Source of the DNA: Azolla caroliniana
Taxonomy: Eukaryota > Polypodiophyta
Direction of reading: 5' to 3'
Assembly (NCBI GenBank): GCA_043228905.1
Contig: JBHGNT010000011.1
Location: 10,726,001-10,790,000 of the forward strand
DNA length: 64,000 nt
The notes under the pieces are model-generated. The model saw only the letters and a program-made list of their open reading frames with translations. It made no database searches and had not been told where the DNA came from. Within the stretch, counting starts at the first letter, position 1; the number at the start of each line of letters is the position of its first letter. The translations under genes and the position numbers were made by a program. This document shows positions 33,936-45,317 of the stretch, one piece after another.

Positions 33936-34784
33936 ATGGAAGAGACGAAGACGACGACGACGACGACGGAGAAGAAGAAGAAGAATGACGCTGATACCAC
34001 CACCACCACCACAGAGGCCTCCCATCTCCATCGCCAGACCTTTCTTCCCCCTCCCCCCCGTGCTTCTTCTCCACCAAAACATAGGAACGATCGTATCGTC
34101 CTCTGCATAGGCGGACAGATCCTTCAAACCTCCACACAGACCCTCTGCGTAGATTCTCGATCTATGCTGGCTGCCTGGGTCCTCAGACATATCAATGTAA
34201 CAGATGAAGAAGATGGCTACGACGACGACAACGAAGAAGAAGAAGAAGAAGAAAAAGCAGCAGCAGCAGCAGAAGAAGGAACCATCAACAGAAGGAAAGA
34301 AATTGTTGAAACCGAAGTCAACAACAGTAAAGCAAGAAACGCAGGAAAAAACCGTAGCCATCCCCATGGAAAAAGCCGGGTTCTTTGGATCGATAGAGAT
34401 GCTCGAAGATTCCGCCATGTCCTGAATTACCTCAGAAATGGCACGATCTGGCTTGATGACGTGGCATCTCTCAGAGCCGTCCAAGAAGAGGCATCTTTCT
34501 TTGGGATTGACGGCCTAGAAGCGCTCTGCGAAGAAAGGATCCAAGAACAGGAGGCTTCTAGAAGGAAGAAAGGAGAAGAATTGCAGAAGGTAATTCAAGA
34601 TGCCATAGCTGATTTCTGTAGAGAAAGTGGTATCTTTCTCGGTAACAATCATTACCATAATCTCCACCGGAGTAGTAATGGAAATATGAAAGGAGAAGTT
34701 CTTGCAATTCTGAGAGGAAGAAGACTTGGATCTTCGGATTCTGTTACAGATGAACCTGTTTTCCGGATGGATGAAGATTTCTAA
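33936..34784 (+). CDS. BTB/T1 (KCTD-like) domain protein, 282 residues
   Basis: An intronless gene. The ATG at 33936 follows a pyrimidine-rich leader; the frame is open upstream but has no earlier ATG. Residues 53-85 (RIVLCIGGQILQTSTQTL, then SMLAAWVLRH) and 147-200 (VLWIDRDARRFRHVLNYLRNG, then ASFFGIDGLEALCEERI) form a tetramerisation-type BTB fold as in potassium-channel T1 and KCTD proteins. These often link targets to CUL3 ubiquitin ligases; that role here is inference. Residues about 86-146 are an acidic, Ala- and Lys-rich insertion between two core strands. The N terminus has Thr and Lys runs coded by trinucleotide repeats. AATAAA occurs downstream at about 34918. No disabling change is seen. 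Confidence 0.82.
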   Translation: MEETKTTTTTTEKKKKNDADTTTTTTEASHLHRQTFLPPPPRASSPPKHRNDRIVLCIGGQILQTSTQTLCVDSRSMLAAWVLRHINVTDEEDGYDDDNEEEEEEEKAAAAAEEGTINRRKEIVETEVNNSKARNAGKNRSHPHGKSRVLWIDRDARRFRHVLNYLRNGTIWLDDVASLRAVQEEASFFGIDGLEALCEERIQEQEASRRKKGEELQKVIQDAIADFCRESGIFLGNNHYHNLHRSSNGNMKGEVLAILRGRRLGSSDSVTDEPVFRMDEDF

Positions 34785-35400
34785 GAATGATAATGACGGA
34801 ACAAGAAGCAAGACCAAGCATCAACAAAACAACAAAACCTGTATGCTATCAAAAACTTTGTATAAACAATAGAAATATTCTTCATGTAGATAGTATACCT
34901 CTAAAATGGGAAAGTTTAATAAATGTGAAGAAAGAACGAGCTCTTTTGGATGATTGTAGTCCAATGTAATTCGATCTTCTGTTTAATATCAAACTTGCAC
35001 AGGGTTGTTTACTGCTTCAATTGTCCTTTGTGAAAGTGATATCTTCCTGCTTACATGTGTATACATAAATATTTATGTATACATGCTTACATGTGTGTGT
35101 GTGTGTGTTTGTTACTGTATGTATGTAGATAATACATCTAAGAAGAAGAAATAATACAAAATCATGCTGCATCTCAGATTATAGTCCGATCTATGTATGT
35201 TAGTATGCATGCATGTGTGTGTGTATATATATGGATGTATGTATTTACCTGAAAAGGAGAAATTTTAGAAAGAAAGAGACATCATGGAAGATTGTGATGC
35301 AATGTACTAGAGCTTATTTAACTATATGCATACACCAAGATTTTTTATTTCTGAACTTTCAGAATTGGGACAGTTCATTCATTGTGATGTAGAACTTTAT
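34785..35400. other. 3' flank of the BTB gene
   Basis: AT-rich, with AATAAA near 34918, a GT microsatellite at about 35094-35110 and a TATGTATG-type repeat. No further coding sequence is supported. Confidence 0.5.
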
Positions 35401-35682
35401 TGTCTCATCATTTGTTTTGAGTTCAATTCTTGGCATGTAACATTGTATTGAAGAACATGCATGCAATTGTACTTTTGCATTGGCAAATAAAAATATCAAG
35501 TGGGTATGTATGTATTTATGTGTGTATGGTAACCCTTCAAATCGCTTATATATATGAGCATAATGACGAGCTTGGCAAGGATTGGTGGAAAATCTTCATG
35601 CCTGGGATTTTGGACTCTCATATGAAGCAGGTTATTTGTTGTTATACATTTTCACACTAGTCCATTTCTAGATGGATAGCAT

Positions 35683-36320
35683 ATGTTAAATGTTCACGAA
35701 TTTAATGAGTTCCTTTGCAAAATGTGGATATGTTGTTCCTCTCTGCTTTCTGAACACGTCCCTGTTTGGTTAGGTTTATATTTTGGCATTGTATGGATGA
35801 AGTTAACAATAATTACTTGTCTCCTTAGTTTCAAGGTATGGTTTATGATGCAATTCACTCTCGACAAGATCAAATATACATTTATCAGGGTATTGTCTGG
35901 TATAAATTTTTTATTTGGACAATCCATTATTCAAGACTATGGCAGTTGTGTTCATGTCAGAACACAAGTGGCTTTAGCTAACGCAGAGTACCAACGGGTA
36001 AGTGAGCTTATTGATATTCGTCTGTTGAGTAATGCTGAGGAACAGATCCTTACATCACAAAATATGCATCAATATGATCGAAGAAGTTTGAATACAAAAT
36101 GCAGACTGGAGTAAAAATAAACTGGAATTGGCAGTGTGGAATGTTATTTTTGCTCATTTATTTTCTATTTTCTGTTCCCCTGTGAGTGTTGGTACTCCCT
36201 CTGGAGCTGCTCAATACCCTCCGTCACATGTATACATCGGAGGCCATGAACTTGGAAGGGAATTTGAATGGGTCAGCACACTGGAAAACGTGAGGATTGG
36301 GCCTGGTAATTGTTGAATTC
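35683..36320 (+). other. Possible unidentified exons
   Basis: Two plus-strand open stretches look more protein-like than the surroundings. About 35936-36113 reads VALANAEYQRVSELIDIRLL. About 36186-36306 reads VGTPSGAAQYPPSHVYIGG and then ELGREFEWVSTLENVRIGPG, followed by a GT donor-like GTAATT. I do not recognise either. They may be exons of one decayed or intact gene, or chance ORFs. Confidence 0.25.
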
Positions 36321-37374
36321 TTCAATCAGTTTATGATGTAGCAGTTAGCCCTCATGTTATTTATTATCAGTTATGTTTGGCTGACTTGGGCCCTACCAAA
36401 ATCCAAGCAAGAGGTGCATTTGGATCGGTTGCTTGATTGTCAATCATCTAAAGGAGTTCTTTTATCATGGCTTGCATCACATGTTTGTATGATTTTATCC
36501 CAATGCTACATCGCTTATAATATTTCAAATGAAGCATAATAATCAGGATGTGCTTATTATGCAGTTATATATTCAGAAGTCTGATACTGCCCGATGGGAT
36601 CACCTTGCAGAAACCATGAGAAAATTAGGCTTCAAACATAGATTTGCAAATTTGCATACCATTCTATCAAGATAACAAAATTTTATTGTTGGGGAACTGA
36701 TCCCTGTTTTCTCGGGAAACTAGTCCTATGAACCCAAACTTGTTATTTCCTTGCTTTGGCATGCTCAGGTAATATAGTGTATGGAAAGAGCATGAAAGAG
36801 AAGATTAATGTTTGCAGACCTTCGTCATATCATAAGCACCTAACACAAGCACAAAGTAAAGAGTGCTAGGATAAAATCAATAATAATGGACAGGGAGCTC
36901 TATCACATCCAAACAAAGAACATAGAACACATGAAGAGAATCCCCACATTGAGAAGTATAAATTCTAAGAAAAATAAATAATCTTGGAGGGTCATCGTTG
37001 AGATTATATTTAAATGGGTTTCAAGTGCATACTTTTATGTATACTTTCTGATAAATATAATGACATCTTAGGATTGCAGATGAAGAATAAGGCTCTGCTT
37101 TAGCATTTACCAATTTAAGACCCTTTACATAAAAACAGATTCATTATTTGGTAGAAGAGCAAACGCCCTTTTGGCATGCAATGCAAAAAGGGATATAGTT
37201 TCTCTAATAAAGGAGCAAAAAGGGATATAGTTTCAACCAAAAATGGATAAAGTTTCAATATTAAAATAAAAGGAGTTTGTGTAAATTTGTTGTCTCATGT
37301 AATGTTTGAACTAGTTGTGAGTGTGGTCACAATGGCCCAATGCACAGTTGAAAACTTAGAATGACATAACTAGT
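36320..37374. other. AT-rich region without a recognisable gene
   Basis: Contains short ORFs without motifs and a small local repeat (AAAAAGGGATATAGTTTC at 37184 and 37217). Nothing else can be supported. Confidence 0.5.
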
Positions 37375-37848
37375 TGTTAAGAGTCTATTACTAATCAATA
37401 AACTAAAGTAAAGTAAAACAAGGTAAATAAATTGGATAGAAGAACCCGTTCCACTTGACCACCCACGAGCTATGATCTAGACATAGCCAACCTACCACCA
37501 ACGTCCCATACCGTTGGATATTAGGATAACTAATACCTTGGAAGAGATTAACACGATCATCGTGATAAAAGCCTAGTCCGCACCACCGATGTCTAAGACA
37601 ACGACTTTCTGACGTAATGTGCTTGTGAGGGGTAGCTAAGCCTCATATTTATAGCTCTTCCTAGGCCCCTTGAATAGATGTGCATTTCTAAAAGACTCTC
37701 CATTCATTGGTTGTTCAAATCATGGTAGTGCATGCACCATCATTCCTTCTAACCAATTACATTAGTTCCTTTTTAACATTAGTGAACATACCCTTCACTT
37801 ATGTAAATATTCGTGACCTACCCTCACCTATGTTATGTGTACATAACA
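37375..37848 (-). repeat. LTR A (copia type), inverted relative to LTR B
   Basis: 474 bp. The minus strand starts TGTTATGTACACATAAC and ends AGAGTC-complement TTAACA, with TATA box CTATAAATATG near 37647-37657. It is alignable end to end with LTR B on the opposite strand, with perhaps 15-25 percent difference by eye. No polypurine tract or primer site adjoins it, so it may be a solo LTR or the 3' LTR of a lost element. Confidence 0.8.
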
Positions 37849-38930
37849 CTAGGGCACCCAAACAATAGCTAACAAGAAGAGGAAACAAAAGCCTCAACAT
37901 TATAGGATATGCTCTAAATATACCATGTCCATACTTGATTCCTAACTTATCAATGTTAAATTACCTCCCAAAAAAAGACAAAATTCAGCCAAACACAATA
38001 TTAACATGCCAATTAATGGCCCATCCAAACCCTCATGTAGAAATAAACAAAATACCAACTATGCTCACCTCCTTCATTGCACATATCGAAGATAAGAAAA
38101 ACAATTGCCATGAATTTGATTAAAACAAGAGTAAGGGATGTCCTCTTCTTCGATAACCCTCATGACATATGGTATGTATGAATGAGGGGAAGGCTGAAAT
38201 AGACTTTACTTGTTGCGAGGAGAAAACTCTCAGAACTCTAGAAGTTAATGTGGCATTTCTACAACAAAATCCTACAACTGAAGGCGTCATTGCTAGTAAA
38301 AGAAGTATGTATGATTGTAAGGTTTGCCATGAAAGATAAAACACACCTTGAATTAATCTTGGCTAGGCCGGTGTTGATTTTTTATAAGAAGCCTGAATGT
38401 TACAGCCTTCACCATGGCATGATGTACTTTGATGAGTACAAGGTGACATCCTGACTTAACAAAAGGAACCTGTAGTAGTAATCCCACATATAGTAGTTTC
38501 TAGAATCACAAGGAGTAGATGCATGGGCAATTACACCCTTCAAAGTAGATGATACCAATTTCATACTCGTAAAGGTAAATAGTGTCTCCACTATTGCCAT
38601 ACTTGATATTGGATAGGATTTTGTATTATAAGTTAAAATTTTGGGTAGAACTAGGGTAGTCCCAAGATGGTCGAAGAAAACATAAAACCCTACAAGCCAA
38701 TGGCTCTATCCAATGCCCTAAGGGCATCATAATATCGTGAACATCACATCAATTACCACCTCATTTGTGTAGTCATTAGATAATCCAATCAAGTCGCCTA
38801 TGAGAATCATGTCCTCTAAGATAACCTTTCCTTCTCGTACGTTGCCTTGTGATGGGATTTGAGAAGATTGTCCTCTACATGAAAAAAAAACTAAGACTCA
38901 TTGATTGCAAGCGTACACTTAGTAGGTACA
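37849..38930. other. Sequence between the two inverted LTRs
   Basis: About 1.1 kb without recognisable domains. The longest plus-strand open piece, 38248-38454, has no motif. It would form the loop if the two LTRs paired. Confidence 0.5.
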
Positions 38931-40440
38931 TGACGTTACACACACATAACGTAGAGGAGGGTAGGTCACTAATATTTACATAAATGAAATGTATGTTCAC
39001 TAGTGTTAGAAAGGAACTAATTTGATTAGCTAGAAGGAACGATAGGTGCGTGCGCTATCATGATCTTGATATCCAATGAATTGAGGGTCTTTAACACATC
39101 ATCCACTCAAGGGCCCTAAGAAGAAGTATAAATATAATGCCCAACTACCCTTATAAAGGACATTACATTGGAAAGATGACGTCTTAAGAAAATGGTGGTG
39201 TAGGCTAGGCTTTCATCGTGATGATCGTGTTACCTCTTCCAACGTATTAGTCATCCTAATATCCGTCAGTATGGGATGTCATTGGTAGGCTGACTATGTC
39301 TTGATACATAGATGGGGGTAGGTCGAGTAGAATGGGCTCTTCTACCAATCTATTTACCTTTATTTAACTTTAATCGGTTTATTAATTAGTAATAGACTCT
39401 TAACAGTGGTATCAAAGCATTTCCTAACAATTGTTTTGATGTTTTGGTGTGAGCAATGGGGATTTAATATGGCTTGCCATGCTCTTCTCAAGATCAAAAC
39501 AATATTTCAAACCCAATATTTTTCTTTCTCGATCTCTCTTTTTTCCTATGATGTCTCATACTTGGTTGAATAAAATTTTGTATTATGATTTCTTTTCTTT
39601 CTTTCTTCTTTAAGTTTGCATGACATATTTTATAGTGTGAGATGGTATCAATGATAATAACTATCATTGTGCATGCGGTCGAGCATGTTTGCACTGATTG
39701 CACACGCTCAACTCATTACCCTTTTGCATATTGTGTTGTTTATACCACTCTTCCCGTGGTACCGTCGTACCACGCGAAAAGGGGAGGAAAGAGAGAGACG
39801 GTGGTGGTCTTGATGAGGTACATGTCTATGACCCTAGGGCATGATAATGTTTCACACACACCTATTCAATTTGTCATCCCAATTTCTTAAGATTTTCTTG
39901 TAATTTCCATCTACCCACCCACACATAACTCTCTTTGTTACTCTTAATTTTCATGTTTAACTCTACACTATTCACATTCATTTACTTATGGTGTAACGAT
40001 TCCATGTAGACTATTTTTTAGTATTGAATGGGCATCATGTCGCTTTTTGGGCACTTTAACCGAATTGTCATCTTGGTTAAGTCATGTATAATCAAGCCTA
40101 AAGTCGAGCTTGCCCAAAAAACACATGCACTTACCCAAGCCACCACCATGACCCAAGCTCTCCAACAGGAAGTCGCCACACTTAAATTTGAATGTGAGGC
40201 CCTCCTACACCAAATCACAGATGCTAACCAACGCGTTAATTGCGTAATCGCAAATTCCCGCAAAAGATGCACCCAACTCGAAAAGGAGGCTGATCAATTA
40301 CGCATAGCCAAGGCAACTTTGGAGCATGCTATGCTAACGCCCAACTCAGGCACCTTGTCTACTCGCGTTATCGTGACATGGAGTGCTGAAGGTGGTAAAC
40401 ATGGGTGAAAATGGGACTAGAGATAGAGTGAAGGCGTGAG
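38931..40440 (+). mobile_element. LTR B element, 5' end of a copia-type or non-autonomous element
   Basis: LTR B (38931-39405, 475 bp, TATA box GTATAAATATAA near 39126) is followed after one base by TGGTATCAAAGC (39407-39418), one mismatch from the initiator-Met primer site TGGTATCAGAGC. Downstream, 40028-40408 is open for 126 residues with a heptad-like, coiled-coil-forming sequence (TLKFECEALLHQITDANQRV). No pol domain follows, so this could be a LARD/TRIM-type non-autonomous element or a truncated one. Confidence 0.7.
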
Positions 40441-40746
40441 AGAGAGAGAGAGAAGAAAAAAGAAAGAGTGGAGAGGGGAAGAAGAAGAAGCGAATTTGTT
40501 TTTGTTGCTATGCTCTCTATCGACAATGGAATGTGGCCTAAAGACAAGCATTAGAAAGCCCTCGATTATAGCTACATAAAGACATATAGCAAGTTTAATT
40601 TGGTATTCTGTATGGGAAACAACAATAGAAATTAAGAATCATGTGTTGTTGGCATACCCATATTCAACATGCATTATGTGTTGTTGATCTCTTCAATCGG
40701 GTGAGTTTTGGGTTTCTCTCTTCAAGGAAAATTATTTTTATCCCGG
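40441..40746. other. Purine-rich stretch without a gene
   Basis: A (GA)n tract at about 40437-40453 and GAAGAAGAAG-rich sequence, then AT-rich sequence. No gene is supported. Confidence 0.5.
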
Positions 40747-41565
40747 TGTCGTGGAGGATTCCAGCCATAGGGAGAAAAGGATCCGGATGCGTGTGAACAA
40801 GGGTGTGCACATCACACGAAACCGTTTTGATGTATTAATATGTGTAAATAGTATAGTGGTAGCTTAAGTGTTGATGAATACTAAGTAGGAGTGATTCGAT
40901 AAGTACTCTATGACCACACGAGTAGAGAAATAAAGGGGATAGATGAGAGGAAATCGAGGGGAGAATCAGGATAGAAAAATGATTGTCTTAATAGCCTGAT
41001 GTAAGGGTCTCTCTCTTTTTGAGCTATAAAAGGAGAGAGCCGGGAATTCTCGGTCGGCATGTTGGAGTGTTGGAGCCAAACCTTAGCCGGACTGAGCTCT
41101 GCAGATTTCCGTTTCCACCATTCTCTGTTTCTGTCTCTATCGTTACACTATGAGGCCTCTATTTTGCGTTGGTAGCTCGTGTGCTCCTGATTGGAGGCTC
41201 ACTAGCGTCTGCGTGTGTGGGTGTGAGGGGTTTGTGGCTCTGTTGCCGACCGAGTCCAGTTGTATTTCTTTATTCCTATTTAATTGATCATTTGTTGTAT
41301 CTAGATTCTTTTGTGTCATGGTGTCTCTCTGTTTCTATTCACATTCTCACCTCCGTTCCCTTTTCGTCCCGAGCATACCTGAGTCTTTGAGCCCGTATGC
41401 TCATTTTCTTTTTTCCAGTCGTTGGTTCGAGAAAGCATACAAATCCGAGCCCATGTGCTCACCGTCCGGTATTTGGTGACCAGTTCGGATTGGTAGCGTG
41501 TAGTGTGTTGACGAAGATATCTGTAAACCGATCCGGATAATCCCTCACCTCTTTATTGGCTCCGG
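40747..41565 (+). repeat. Plus-strand LTR of the DHG family, 3' end interrupted
   Basis: Starts TGTCGTGGAGGATTCC, matching the TGTCGTGAAG start of DHG LTRs read in their own direction. It has a plus-strand TATA box, GCTATAAAAGGAGAG, at 41024-41038. It stops where the minus-strand LTR of G5 starts. CCGG occurs both before it (40743-40746) and at the junction (41562-41565). Whether CCGG is a target duplication or chance cannot be decided. Confidence 0.5.
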
Positions 41566-42291
41566 TGTTGGGAAGATTCGCGTGTGCATGTGATGCTAGG
41601 CGGGACTGCGGGGGCCTCAAACGAAGGAGCGTAAAAGAAGAAGAATGAGAAGGAGAATAAGAATCGGAGTGCAATGGACGTCGACAGCCAGAGCATTGGA
41701 CCGAGGGATAGCACTGGACACAACCAGCTCAATCGGGAATAGAGTAACACAGCGAGGGATATCGACAAACAGTTAGAATCGATCAGATTACAACCGGCTC
41801 AGCCGGGAGCTAAGCTACAAGCTCAGCGAACAACACACACGCCCGCACACCGAGATACAACGAGGAGCGTCTATCAGGAGCACATGGGCTTCCTACGCGA
41901 GCAGAGGCATCCGGCCGAATAGAACGTCAACAGAGGATACAAAGATAGAGCGCGAGTGCTCGATTCCCCAAACCAACAACACTTCGTTCTCTCTCCCAAA
42001 ATGCGACCCCCTTTCAGACCCCCCCCTTTCAGACCCCCCCCTTCCTCCTTTTATAGGCCAGGGAGGGGAGGGTTGTTCCATCTTGCATTTATTCTCTACC
42101 CACTCGGACAGAGATTCAATTAGATTTCCTTACTATTTAATTTGTCCTATCTATATGTTTTACATCACGTCGTCCTAGCCTAGTCCCAGGTTATTTACAA
42201 GTATATATTACAATTCTCGTGCATCTGTGCACCCAGCTGTTCACGCTCCTCCAATCCCCGTTTCTCCTTGTAGCTGGTTTTCCCCACGACA
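41566..42291 (-). repeat. 3' LTR of G5
   Basis: 726 bp, reading TGTTGGGAAGATTCG...CCCACGACA on the plus strand, alignable with the G6 LTR. The minus-strand TATA CTATAAAAGGAGG lies near 42043-42055, beside a short C-rich duplication, TTTCAGACCCCCCC. GTGGGGGTGGA before it on the minus strand is the polypurine tract. Confidence 0.7.
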
Positions 42292-42339
42292 TCCACCCCC
42301 ACGAAACCGCACATTCACTGGTATGTGCCGAGGAAGAGA

Positions 42340-45130
42340 AGTGCAAAATCCGGCCATTCGATCACTCTTCGTCGTCATGTCCATCAACCTCCTGATCCTT
42401 GTCTGGTTCCACCAGTTCGCTGTCCTCGCCTCCGAACTCTGGGTCTGGTTCCGCTTCCTGCCGCTTCTTGAAGGCCTTTATCCACTTCCCCGCAACCGGC
42501 ACTGCTATCCTCGTTCCGTCGAGCTCTGCAAGGTGGTATGTGGCATTGTTATTCACGCTCATCACCACGTAAGGCCCGAATTACCTCCGCGCAAATTTTC
42601 GCGTAGCCTTGTGTTGGTTGTCGTGGCTGCTGTCATAAACCAGCATCCAATTGCCTTCCTCGATCTTCGTCAGTCTCAATCAGTGCGCCCGGTCGAACCA
42701 ATCCTTGTTCCTTTCTCGTGCCGCATACAATTTCGCTTTCGCCCATTCCACGTCCTTCGGCCTCCGCTCTTGCTGGCGAATCCTCGCTGCTAGTAGCTCA
42801 TCTCGTCCGTCCAATCGATTGCCGCCCACGATGAAATCGTCCTCTCCACCGACATGATCGGCTTTTGCCCGTACAAGAGATCTACTGGCATGTACCCAGT
42901 CACCGAACTGTGCGTAGTCTGGTCCGCCCATAACGTGTAAGGCGGGAGTCATGGCCAATTCCCGACTTGTCCTTCGCATGCCCGTACCAACGCCTTCATT
43001 ATTGGCCCATGTCTGTGTTCCACCTTTCCATTCGCCTTGGATTGTATGCCATAGTGAGAGAGAGCTTAACCCCTAACCGGCCAAACAGTTCTTCTGCTTC
43101 TTGTGCATCCAGCTCTCCTCGATCGGCCACCTCGTACTGGTAAACCACCTCTTCGATTAGAAACCTACATATGGCCGCGACCGTCTTGTTCCGCAACGCC
43201 CGGCCTTCCACCTGGTTTGTTAGATCTTCTCGCGCTAGCACCAGATATCGCATTTTCCCCACCCCCATTGACATCGTCACTAAATCCACCAACCATTTGA
43301 AGTGGACGGTCGGAGGGTAGGCCGGGTGCAATTCGTTTCTATGCTGGACCGCGGAATGCATTTGACAGCTCTCACAAGTTGTCACAAATTGGTGTGCGTC
43401 ATGGTACATCCCCGACCACCAATATTTCTCCTTTAGCTTCTCAAACGTGGCCCATGTTCCATAGTGTCTGGACCAAGGGCTCTCATGGTACTCCGACAAT
43501 AGCGCCATCTGTTCTCCCCTTCTTATCACTACACGGAGCGGAATGCCGTTACGCTTCTTCGGGTGCCTCCATATACTCCCATTCCGCAAGAAGAAACGAT
43601 ACGCCTTCTTCCGGATCCGGTTCGCTTCGTCTTTTGTCCATGCCGCGTCCGATGTCAATGTCCTCAAGAATCTACCGATCCGGAACCACTCCCCATCGTA
43701 CTCATTCTCGTTAAACTCGTTTAGTGCCGGGGTGCTCCCCTCCTTGGCCGTCACTTGAGCCGACTCGAAGAAGTCTACGCCAACTTCTTCGTCTTCCGAT
43801 ACCATGTCGTCCTCATCGTCAAACCGCGCTCTCAAAAGCATATCGACCATGGCGTTGTCTTTCCTGAAGATGTGTCGTATCTCCATATTCAGGGACTTAA
43901 TATACGCGATGCACCTAAGGATAGCCAGGTCCGGAGTCACGCATCTGGAAACCATACCGAGAATTGGTAGGGAGTACGTCTCGATTATTACCTCTGTCCC
44001 GATCAAGTAATCCTTATCGGCCTTGACCGCCGAAATGATACCCAGAATTTGCGCTTAACCTGGGCATATCCTCACTGTTGCTCACTCAATACTTTCGCTC
44101 CGAATCGGATGGGGAACCTCGTGCCGTCAGCGTCTTCCAGATTGACCACCCATCCGATTCCGGTCAGGCTCGTGTTCACCGTCACGTAAATCGGGGTGCC
44201 CTTCCCGTAAACCGCCTTCCGGAGAGCTGGTGCTACAGCCAGTGCTTCCTTTAGCCTCTGGACCGATTCCGCGTGCTCTTCTTTCCATACGAACTTATGA
44301 CCCTTCTTTAGCAGTCCGTAAAGCGGTTCCACGACGTGCATGTAATGCGGGATCCAAATGTGATAGAACGTGCACGCTCCCAGAAATCTCCAAACCTCCA
44401 TGACCGACTTGCATTCTCCCTTCATCGCGGAGATGGCTTCTACCTTCGTCGGAGACGATTTTCGGTTGTGTGGTCCGCACAAGTGCCCGACTACTAAGAT
44501 TTTGAATTGCCCGAAATCCGACTTCTCCCCGGAGAAGGTAAGTCAAGTGCCCTCCAGCCTCTGCAATATCTTCTCACAGTAAGAGATGTGATCCGCAACG
44601 AACTTTTGACATCCGTCCGGTCCAACCGATTCGTCCTTTGCTTCCATCGGACATCCCTTGATCAGGATGTCGTCCAAGAATGGCATGGTGATGTCCAGGA
44701 TGCAGTCCCTTAGCACTTTGTTCATTGCTTTCACCATATGTGCCACCAAATTGGTCCCTCCTTGCGGCTGGGTACACATCCGTACTAAGCCGAGAAGGGT
44801 TTGCATTGTCTTGATATCCCTACTCTCCACGGCTAGCTAGAACTGGTCGTATCCCGAGTATAAGTTGCCAACCAAGTAGATCGACCTTCCAGCAAAGGGC
44901 TCCGTGAACTCATCAATAGTTGGCCTGATTCATGCGTTCCGAATGGTCACCTTATTGACTGGTTGCAGGTCCTAAAAGAAGCACAACGTGCCATTCTTCT
45001 TCATCTCCGTGAACCACCGATTCGAATACGGAGCACTCGATGGCTCGAGAATACCCATCTCTACCTTCTACTTTAATAGCTCCATCAACCTCGGGATGTG
45101 AGCTCTCGGAACCGGAATCAGTCTTTGACA
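42340..45130 (-). pseudogene. RT-RNase H-integrase remnant of G5
   Basis: RT pieces lie at 45130-44072 (PFLDDILIKGCP near 44672; FLGACTFYHIWIPHY). RNase H and integrase are at 44006-42999 (335 open residues), with VDMLLRARFDDEDD, SPWSRHYGTWATFEKLKEKYWW, CESCQM and VDLVTMSMGVG. The C-terminal part is 42979-42362, with YHLAELDGTRIAVPVAGK. Stops, frameshifts and an altered zinc-binding region (HRG to HYG) show decay. Confidence 0.8.
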
Positions 45131-45317
45131 ATATCAGACCAGGTCTTGGTCTTGGTCTTATCTCCCCCTGATTCGGCTATTTTCAGCTCCTCTGTGTGGT
45201 TACCGCCCCTGCTTCCTTCTTTGGCTTTTTCAGCGCTTGAAATCGAATTCTTCATCCGACTCCGCATCACGGTCAATTCCACCGCGATGATCACCTCCGC
45301 TCCTTTCACTCTCTTGT

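Larger units (their letters stand above)
41566..45130 (-). mobile_element. Gypsy element G5 (DHG family), 5' truncated
   Basis: Minus-strand element with a 3' LTR (41566-42291), the polypurine tract, integrase, RNase H and RT up to about 45130. Gag, protease and the 5' LTR are absent. Copia C3 begins just right of it. It matches G6 through the pol region with more stops and frameshifts, so it is older. Confidence 0.8.

Noticed and set aside
33843-34484. 213-residue minus-strand ORF opposite the BTB gene
   Set aside because: Consists of Phe/Val/Met runs that are the complement of trinucleotide repeats; the plus strand carries the recognisable domain.
37375-39405. A foldback or MITE-like DNA transposon with 474-bp inverted ends
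   Set aside because: The arms have TG...CA ends, a TATA box and, on the right, a tRNA primer site, so they are LTRs.
42227-42793. 188-residue plus-strand ORF
   Set aside because: Antisense to the G5 integrase end and LTR; no motif.
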